A stretch of 64,000 bases of DNA from Apostichopus japonicus (taxonomy: Eukaryota; Echinodermata; Holothuroidea; Aspidochirotida; Stichopodidae). Positions 38,808-64,000 of this stretch are shown piece after piece. Both the position numbers and the translations under genes were made by a program. Positions within the stretch are counted from its first letter, which is position 1; each line of letters opens with the position of its first letter. The DNA lies in the NCBI RefSeq assembly GCF_037975245.1, contig NC_092574.1, positions 7,564,213 to 7,628,212 of the forward strand, in the 5' to 3' direction. The notes under the pieces were generated by a model. That model did no database searches. It saw only the letters and a program-made list of their open reading frames with translations, and was not told the origin of the DNA.

Positions 38808-40757
38808 GTAATGTTTCAATTTTCATTAACATCAAAAGGTTACTCAGCGCATCTGAATAAGGATGTTTAGATTAGGATGGGCATCAACTAGGTCTACTAT
38901 TCTTGGGGGAGTGGTGGTGGGGGGAGATGGCAACAAGCTCTCTTTGTTTATCTGACATGTACATGTGACACAGTCAAAGTAATCAGTTAAAGGATATATT
39001 CCAGATTCAATATCCAGTTAAAAGAATAGTCCACACTCACAAACCAGTCCCTATTGACTAGCGGTTGACTAGCTAAACCTTTGGGAAGATTACAGTTCAT
39101 GGTCTGTAATTTTTCATATCGGCAAATGTTCTGCAAAAGCTTTACTTTTCTATTATAAAATCTTCTTGTTGATTTATCCTTCAAACCTGATTCATTTGGA
39201 ATGTTTGCTTAAAGCTGTCAATATTCTCTGTATCTACAATTTCATCAAAATCCAACTTTTCTTGTAGAAATATAATTTTCCTATCAATAAGTAAGTTAAA
39301 TTTTATAACAATTTATAAGGAAAACGAATTTAGCGGAATTTGCCGTGATAACAACCTTCACTCTGTTGTGTCCAGATGCATTCATAAAATACCACAAGAA
39401 TTTGACAAAAATCATATCTTTGCCATAAAAAGTACTGAGGATTTTTTTGGTGACCAAAACAGATGCAGAAAAATTTGCAGCATGTTTGTTAAGCAATCAA
39501 CTGCAGTAACTAGACTTTCCCTCATATTGGTCATCTTGATAATATTTGGATGATATTTTTTAATTTTAATTTCAAGGTGGAACCATTCTCGCATCGGAGA
39601 TAGCATTATCTCGAGGACTGGCTAGTAGTACTGGAGGGGGCACTCACCATGCATTTCCTAGTCATGGAGCTGGTTTCTGTCTGATCAATGATATGGCTGT
39701 TGCAGCTAGACATCTCATCAAGAAATCAAAAGCTGAAAAAGTTTTGCTGGTTGATTTGGATGTCCACCAGGTAAAATGTTGAAAATTGAAATCTTTTAAA
39801 ACTTGGATGTAACCTGATTGAAAGAGATGAAGCCAACTAATAATGGCGCTTGGGCTACAACTAGGGCTACCAATCGAGATTTCCCCAGACATGCTAGCTC
39901 TCGTTTTGCTATCTTACAAAATCTAGATAAAATGTCAAGGTTTCTTAGTTGTAATACAATTATTTGGAAAAATTTCTCACCCGTGTTCTGGCCATTATCC
40001 TGTAACAGCTCCTGCTCAAAATTGTGAACCAAAAGGCAACTTTTCAATCAGCTACTTTTCAACTATTTTGACCAGTACAAGGTTTACTGCTTTTTTATTA
40101 AACTTCAAGTCTTCTAGTACCATATTTCATGTATCTTCATAACCATTCCCCACCCCCCCCCCCCACCACAAGTAGGAGAGATCCCCATCATTTAACTTAT
40201 AGTAATCCCTCCTCCAGATGGGGACAGCTTGCCTATCCTCCTTGCGTCCGATTATGGTGACAATTGTGGGCAGTGTCTTCTATATAACAACGTTTGGCCA
40301 GCAAGCAGTACTGTTAATTACTCTCCATGAAACGAGGATTTAGTGGTAAAAAATACCTGGCAAGCAGTGATATATAACATTTGCAAGAAAAATCAGAATC
40401 TATAAGTTACTTGAATTGTTATTGGGAGATTGAAGTTTCTTCCCAATTTTCTTCTCTATATTCTCTTCTTGGTAGGGTGATGGAAGTGCCGATATTTTCA
40501 AGGATGATCCCTCGGTCTTTACTCTCTCCGTCCACTGCGGCAAAAATTATCCCGCACGGAAGCAGAGCAGTGACCTGGATGTGAGCGTGGATGTAGGAAT
40601 GGGCGATAAGGACTACTTGGCAGTCGTTAAGGAGCACCTGCCCTGGATCCTCGACACTTTTAGACCAGACCTGGTGATTTATGATGCAGGAGTCGATCCA
40701 CACCTCAAAGATGACTTGGGCAAGTTAAACCTAACAGACCAAGGTGTGTAAAGTTTT

Positions 40758-40790
<33 letters not shown>

Positions 40791-43700
40791 TCCCAAAATG
40801 CCAGAAATTCATTTTATGGAAATATTGTCAATCGATGGACATCCATCTCTTATATCGGATAATTGTGCCTACTTTCATGCCTTCACAATAATTCAGTGAT
40901 TTGACTCTCTCTTAATTTTTTATCTTATTCATGTTTTTTTGTTATATTTAAAGTAAATTTAAAAATGTTTCAATTATTTCATCTACGTTGACCAACTCAG
41001 CAATACCTCAGAAGATTAAATATTTCAAAAACAAGAAGTAACTTTTTAATATAAATTGGCAGCTAATTACAAATTTGGTGAATTAAAATTTTAGGCAACA
41101 TAGATTAACTGATATGTACATATTGGAAACCCATTCATCATCAACATCAGGGTAACAAGGTTGTTGATTGTGATGATTTGGTTTGCTTTAATTTTGCTTT
41201 AAGGTTAAGATTACGCATAGCAGTACATAAATCATTCATCCAAGTGGATGTTAAAGCAAAATGTAACTGCAATATAGTCATGTTACTATCTTCATTAGAG
41301 TCTTCGTATTAAGCTGCTAAACTTAAAAAAATTGACGATGAAACATTTGCAACAATATGGATACATATGTCTATCATACCAGTAATATATTTGTAGGTAA
41401 TCATAATTTTAATGATATTTGTGGGTGTGATACAGAGTGACGAGGGGTGTATCAATTTATGTTGAATAATTTGTTTAAGACTAAATTGCTAGTGTTGAAC
41501 ACATTAGCTTTGTTGACATATGCTACAGTATAAACTAGAAATGAATCTGGTTGGGAGGTGTTGATTCGGTTGGCAGCCAATCATGAAACTGGCCAAGAAT
41601 AAACATTGTACATGTGAATCTTAATAATTAATATTTTGATATATTTATAACAAATGTTTAAATTTAAATACATCATTATTCTTTGCTTTATACTATAAGA
41701 ACTCTTGTTCCTTATTACTATCTTCAACTATTTTTCTTTTTTTTTTCTCAGGTCTCTTTGACAGAGATTATTGGGTCATGGATTACATGGTGAAGCGAGG
41801 GTATCCTTGTTCAACTGTGATAGGAGGTGGTTATTCCAAAGATATCGACGAGCTAGCCCTCAGGCACAGCATAGTTCACAGAGCAGCAACAAAAGTGAGC
41901 CAATTATAACATTAATTTTGATGTTACGTTTTAACTCGTTAAATTTACAATTATAGTTGGTAAACAAAATTTCATTTAGCTGAACTAATTAAACCATCAG
42001 TGCATAAGTGAATTTCAATCTGCATTAAACAATTAACATGATAGATATTTTTGTGCTTTACTGATGAAAAATGGTGAGGTAATGAGCTTGTCACAATAAA
42101 AAATTTTGACTTTGAATTGAAGCTTTCAGGCCCTCAATAGTTACCAACCAAATATGCTAGTGACTTTCATATTGTAACTCAGATGTGGGCAGGAATTGGA
42201 AATAGTTTTGTTGAGAAAAACATGAAATTTCACTTGCTGAATAAACCTCTGTACCATTTTTTCATGCTGTATCTGCGGTTACAAGTTACTGTACTTTTTG
42301 ACAAAGATGCAAGAAGATATAGTCATAGTTGTTGAAACATGAAAAACCGAGACTGGTTTTCATTATTCATCCCTTAGTTTTGTTTTAACCTTTAAGAAAT
42401 TTATCAGATTTATTGAGCATTTTGAAACTTTCACTGATCTTGTAAATTATGTCTGCTCTCAATCCCAACAGGTATGGAATGACAGAGGGTTATGACAGAG
42501 GCTTTCAGGGTTAAAATTCTCTTTAAAATATCACCAAACTAGAAGTTCGAGGGGGTATCGTTCGGCAGCCATATTTATCTCAAACTCAACGGATTTCGAT
42601 GATTTTTGGCTCAAAGTGAAGGAAATTTTGTACATTTTCTGAAATTTTAGAGGAAATGCCTTAGATATAGCACTGAAATGCTCAGGAAGTGTTCAAAACA
42701 CTGAAGGCAATATTCCAAATGCAACAAGCATCGGTTGGAGTTTTATTTTTGGAGAAAGTTTTTTTTTTCAATTTCGACTTCCATTTGCAGCATTTTTCGG
42801 CCATTATCGTTTGACCTTGACACTTGATCTCCCAAAAAAAAAAAGAACCCACTGTACCCCCAATTGTTTTGGTGTTCTATTGAACTTCTACTTCTTAGCT
42901 ACATTCTAAAACTGGAATGAAGGTTGTAGGGTGTTAGATATTTGAGTTTTTTCAACAACAAAAATAAAAAAAGGTGACTTTTTCATGGTGCTCCAGCACC
43001 ACACTTTCTTTTAAGAGTGACTTTCAAACCATCGTAATTGCTATTCAGTGAGATCTATGGTAAGAGTCAACGATGTTGCATCTGTCAGACGTATCAAAGA
43101 CTTACATGTCTCTTGGATATCCAGTGCTACTATTTAAGAACGTGTATACCAGCTGGTAATTTCCATCCTGTTCTGCCCGAGTCAACACGTTTACCTAGCA
43201 GCTTGTAAACTACAAACTGGAATAAGCATCACCTGTAAATTTATGGGGGACTTTTTTTCAGCATTCATTGGCTTAATACTTGTGAGAAAGACCCATGAGA
43301 ATTTGTAAACAGTGCCTCATATTCACACAAGTAAATTGAATGGGTTGTTTTCTCTCACTGTGCACCTTGACTTCTTTTTCATATGTGTCAAATTTGATAA
43401 ATATATAAGATTGCTTCTGAAAGAACTCCTGGTTAGCAGTCAAGGTTATACCCTTCATTTTTACAAACATGCAGCAACCATAAAATGAGACTAAAAGTAA
43501 AAGCTCAAACTAGGATATTACGAATAAACTTTTGTTTATACCTTTCAGATAATAAGTGGGTATGAAATGAGTAATTCTTACATATTTTACTTAAAAAGAT
43601 GAACAAGGAATATATGATAAATGGTTAGAATTCTAAGAAATACAAAACTTAAATTGTTCATAAAAGTTTGAAAAAAAAAAACATATTGAACTACAGCTAA

Positions 43701-44550
43701 TCATTTATGTAAGAAAAAACTTGACTTTTCACCACCGACTGTTCATACCAAATATTTCAGCAAAAATGTAAAAATCAAACATTGGAAAAAGGGTATATAA
43801 AGTTTATATATTATCTTTTACTTTTGAGAATATTGTCGACCAAAGTAAAATACAATTCCTCACTTATTTAACAAAAATTTGTATGAGCAGATAAAACAGA
43901 CAAGTCGACCACTGGAGGCTGAGTCAATTATTCTGTGCTATTATTATGATTATTATGATTATTTTTTTGAGACTACTTTGTAAGCCACTACAGTAGACAC
44001 CTAACATTTCTTTAAAAGTTATGCAGTAGAGAATTTTATTTCGATGACAAAAAGAAATAAGAAATGTAACATTCTAATTTATGAGAAACATATTTTTGAA
44101 ACACTGATGGATAAAAGATAATTCATTTGACATTTTACAGATAAGTGGCAGCATGTTGAAAATAAACGATTCTAGATTTTTTTTGGAAGTATTTCGTTTT
44201 TGAAATCAATGATGTGTTTGCTGTCAATTTGTATTCCTTTTCCAGGATGTTAGTCAACTAACATGAACATCAACTAACATCAACTAACAACTAACATGTT
44301 TGTTTTTCTATGATTATGAAAATTTTTTAAAAGTTGTCATGTTTTAATATTTTAATTTGTATTTATTTATAAACTCTTTTGAAAGTTGATATGATTGTTA
44401 TATATGATTGATAAAATATATGATTATTAAAATTTATTACAAAACACACTTGACTTCTTCATTTCTTATTCTTCTCTTGCTCTTTTCCCTTTAACTTCTT
44501 CTTTATTGTTTTAATTATTGCAGAAACTTGAAAATGATGCAACCAGTTAA
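38468..44550 (+). CDS. Histone deacetylase-like amidohydrolase, bacterial-type class IV
   Basis: Five exons (38468-38807, 39577-39770, 40476-40743, 41752-41894, 44524-44550) with GT-AG borders and matching phases give 323 residues. This family hydrolyses acetyl-lysine or related amides with a bound Zn2+. Visible residues: His137-His138 (GGGTHHA), zinc ligands Asp175 and His177 (DLDVHQ) and Asp252 (YDAGVD), and catalytic Tyr295 (GGGY). The N-terminal pattern LPIVHHEDY, HRFPMPKF and VHTEEYISKFF fits the short class IV HDAC-like proteins of cyanobacteria, proteobacteria and plants better than animal HDAC11. The sequence is intact, so the enzyme should be active. Substrate unknown. The start is the first ATG of the open frame; an upstream exon cannot be excluded. 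A polyadenylation signal lies at 44691. Confidence 0.9.
39577..39770 (+). CDS. Deacetylase exon 2 (active-site His pair, zinc ligands)
   Basis: Acceptor atttcaag, donor gtaaaa. Encodes GGTILASEIAL, GGGTHHAFPSHGAGFC and VLLVDLDVHQ, the core of the catalytic pocket. Confidence 0.92.
40476..40743 (+). CDS. Deacetylase exon 3
   Basis: Acceptor ttggtag, donor gtgtgt. Encodes GDGSADIF, SVHCGKNYPARK and the third zinc-ligand motif YDAGVDPH. A (TA)n tract follows the donor (40762-40788). Confidence 0.92.
41752..41894 (+). CDS. Deacetylase exon 4 (catalytic Tyr)
   Basis: A long T-rich acceptor tract ending ttctcag precedes it. Encodes GLFDRDYWV, then VIGGGYSKD with the catalytic Tyr and HRAATK. Donor gtgagc. 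If the intron were retained the frame would add only VSQL before a stop. Confidence 0.9.
41895..44523. other. Last deacetylase intron, no feature recognised
   Basis: AT-rich. The minus-strand frame at 43273-43470 has no support as an exon. A local repeat of caactaaca occurs at 44260-44298. Confidence 0.5.
44524..44550 (+). CDS. Deacetylase terminal exon (8 codons plus stop)
   Basis: A pyrimidine-rich tract and attgcag acceptor precede AAACTTGAA, encoding KLENDATS and then TAA. The phase fits the exon 4 donor. It is the only good acceptor followed by a short in-frame stop that I found, so it is a prediction. Confidence 0.65.
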   Translation, partial: KLENDATS

Positions 44551-44690
44551 CGTTACGTTGTGACACTTTTTAATGTTGCCACTAACCAAACCACTACCAC
44601 TATTCACCCCAACCACTATTCTGCTGAAATTTCTAGCTAGCTATAAAAGTTCCCTCTCTCTCAACTCAAATAAGCTGCAGTACTATTGAG

Positions 44691-44696
44691 AATAAA
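44691..44696 (+). promoter_or_regulatory. Candidate polyadenylation signal of the deacetylase gene
   Basis: AATAAA lies 141 bp after the predicted stop codon. Confidence 0.5.
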
Positions 44697-44972
44697 TTAC
44701 AGACATAAGTGGATTAATTTGTAATAAATACTAACCACAAACAGCATTATACAGACCTTTGTAGTATGTGCTATCCCTTAAAACAAATACGTAAAGAAAA
44801 TTCTGGAAGACTTAATTGACGATTAATAACCCACTCCTTAGATCAATCTGAGTACTCAAAAGTAGCAGAAGCTATGGAAAAAAAATCCCACCTCGGTGCA
44901 CTCGAGGTATACACAATAAAAACAGGGCTTGACACAAGTTGTAGTTTTCATTACACACCAAACAGTAGAAAA

Positions 44973-45270
44973 TTGGTGCTGTGGCCGAGTGGATAAAGGC
45001 AGAGGCATTTCAAGCAATGAGGCTAAGCCATCGGGGGTTTTGATACCCGGTTGGGTCATAGTAAGGTGGGTTTTCATCCAAGAGCAATCAACGGTATTCC
45101 CATCCAAAATGACTTTCTAAATTGAAAAGATTCTAAATTTGAGTTAAAATGTTGAATTGGAAGCCACCTGATGTGTAAGTAGTAATCCATAAGCCCTTGC
45201 AGGTTTCTCACACATTTGTGGTCGCTTTAAGAGTCATAAATAAAACTGCTGATTATAATTATTATTAATT
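44973..45270 (+). mobile_element. tRNA-Leu-derived SINE
   Basis: Starts with ggtgctgtggccgagtgg (a box A of tRNA-Leu/Ser type), has a caa-type anticodon arm (catttcaagcaatgag), a degenerate box B (ggttttgatacc) and ends in an ATT-rich tail. It lies between the converging 3' ends of two genes. A second copy is at 54470-55126 on the minus strand. The small frames on both strands are not genes. Confidence 0.8.
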
Positions 45271-45644
45271 ATTAAAACTAATCAAGAATTTTGCACATGA
45301 GCCAGAGAACTAATGCAGGTCAATGTCCTATTGGATGTATGACCATCCAGAAATCCAAAACTTGCAACACGTGATGAGAGAAAATGCTGTCAGACTTTCA
45401 CTATACAAAAGTATTTTGTTAAAATCATGATAATTGCCAAATTTTGAACAAATGCTGTACAGTATACCATGAATACACTTTTGCCATGGTTACTCCTTAT
45501 ATGCAGAGAGAAGTGCCAAACTTCCTGTGTTAAATGTAAATGATTACAAAAACAGTTTTGCCTCTTTCTAACATTTCTCTGAGACAGCAACAAGTCTGAG
45601 GTAAGTGCTACCGGTGCTGGTGGTAATAAACACGGTTCAAGTCA

Positions 45645-45682
45645 TTTATTCTTAAAAAGCGTTTTGGAACAGACAATTTATT
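45645..45682 (-). promoter_or_regulatory. Candidate polyadenylation signals of the IQ-motif gene
   Basis: On the minus strand AATAAA occurs at 45677-45682 and 45645-45650, about 200-235 bp after the stop codon at 45882. Confidence 0.45.
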
Positions 45683-45881
45683 TTTTTCCCCGTAGAGATA
45701 ATGCGTTGACCGAAGGGCATGAATTAATATCAGCCAGGAAAATTGCTAGAAATAACTTGATTCGACGTTAAAGTGAAGCGATTACTTGTAACTCTGTCGG
45801 GATGACATTTTGTATTTTCTGATCGGCTGTTCTCGTACACTGATTCCAGCGCAAAATGTCGCCATTTTCGTAGAGAAAACT

Positions 45882-63506
<17,625 letters not shown>

Positions 63507-64000
63507 CTGTAAAGAGAGAGAAGTTGAGATTCGATATACCGAAGGAAAAAAAATTAGAACTGCTTCTATATCTCTTCACCAACACACGAATTAAGAACAT
63601 GAAATGTGCACATCTCAGCCTAAACCCTTACATTTCTATAGGCCTTTCCATCAATGAATTTAACATTTAACAAAAATGCACTGTCAACAATAGTAAATAT
63701 CTTACCATTGTATGAAAACATTGTCCCTTCTGTGCTCAATCTATTTTTGCTAATACAATAAAATATTCCAACCTCATTGCACCCCATCCCCCTCCCCCCC
63801 CCAAGAAATTATGTGACTTTAACTTCAATAAATGTGTTACTTGTAGCATTCTAAAACAATTGTAAAATATGAAACAAATAATGGAAATTGCCTGAACAGG
63901 ATTTTGGAAAGCTCTACTTAGCTTATAATATAACTTAACTGTTCGAATGTTAAGCTATTCTTCTATAATTTTGTTTTAAAATGTAACATAATAACACTTC

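Noticed and set aside
38468-44550. Call as animal HDAC11
   Set aside because: Motifs around the domain start and the third zinc ligand fit the bacterial/plant class IV group better.
44856-45120. Open frames on both strands between the convergent genes
   Set aside because: They lie within the tRNA-Leu-derived SINE.

Overview
The window is animal nuclear DNA: AT-rich, split genes with GT-AG introns, long introns full of non-autonomous transposons, tRNA-derived SINEs, minisatellites and (TA)n/(CAT)n tracts. The gene content (a Fes/Fer-type tyrosine kinase, a cyanobacterial-like class IV histone deacetylase, a large IQ-motif protein) and the repeat style suggest a marine invertebrate, perhaps an echinoderm or other deuterostome; the species cannot be fixed from the sequence alone.

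Layout. (1) 2.9-20.5 kb, minus strand: seven exons of an SH2-tyrosine kinase of the Fes/Fer family. Each exon is easy to recognise, but the reading frame is broken three times, all inside the kinase domain: a one-base insertion in the glycine-rich loop, a TAA in the activation loop, and a one-base excess at the donor of the activation-loop exon. The two neighbouring genes join in frame through every splice, so this looks like a decaying, non-processed kinase gene rather than a noisy assembly. Its 13-kb intron holds two opposed arrays of a ~300-bp satellite (4.2-12.6 kb) and ten tandem copies of a ~336-bp unit carrying a tRNA-like pol III promoter (13.1-16.5 kb).

(2) 20.5-38.4 kb: no complete gene. 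It holds a family of small acidic exon-like blocks on the minus strand (25.6, 27.0 and 31.4 kb, the last with stops), several terminal-inverted-repeat elements (two with perfect 8-bp target duplications, one nested in the other), two related minisatellite arrays (32.8 and 36.4 kb), a 435-bp direct duplication, and the 3' end of a non-LTR retrotransposon.

(3) 38.5-44.6 kb, plus strand: an intact five-exon, 323-residue histone deacetylase-like enzyme with all catalytic residues. It resembles the bacterial/plant class IV branch more than animal HDAC11.

(4) 45.9-63.5 kb, minus strand, tail to tail with the deacetylase gene: 18 consecutive exons (all phases consistent, about 1,058 residues, 5' end outside the window) of a protein with a Ser/Arg-rich N-terminus, a very acidic ~287-residue exon, basic coiled-coil regions, one IQ calmodulin-binding motif and a charged C-terminal helix. 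I do not recognise the family. Its introns hold more elements, including one with a perfect 8-bp duplication and a SINE split by a foldback insertion.

No functional link among the three genes is visible.
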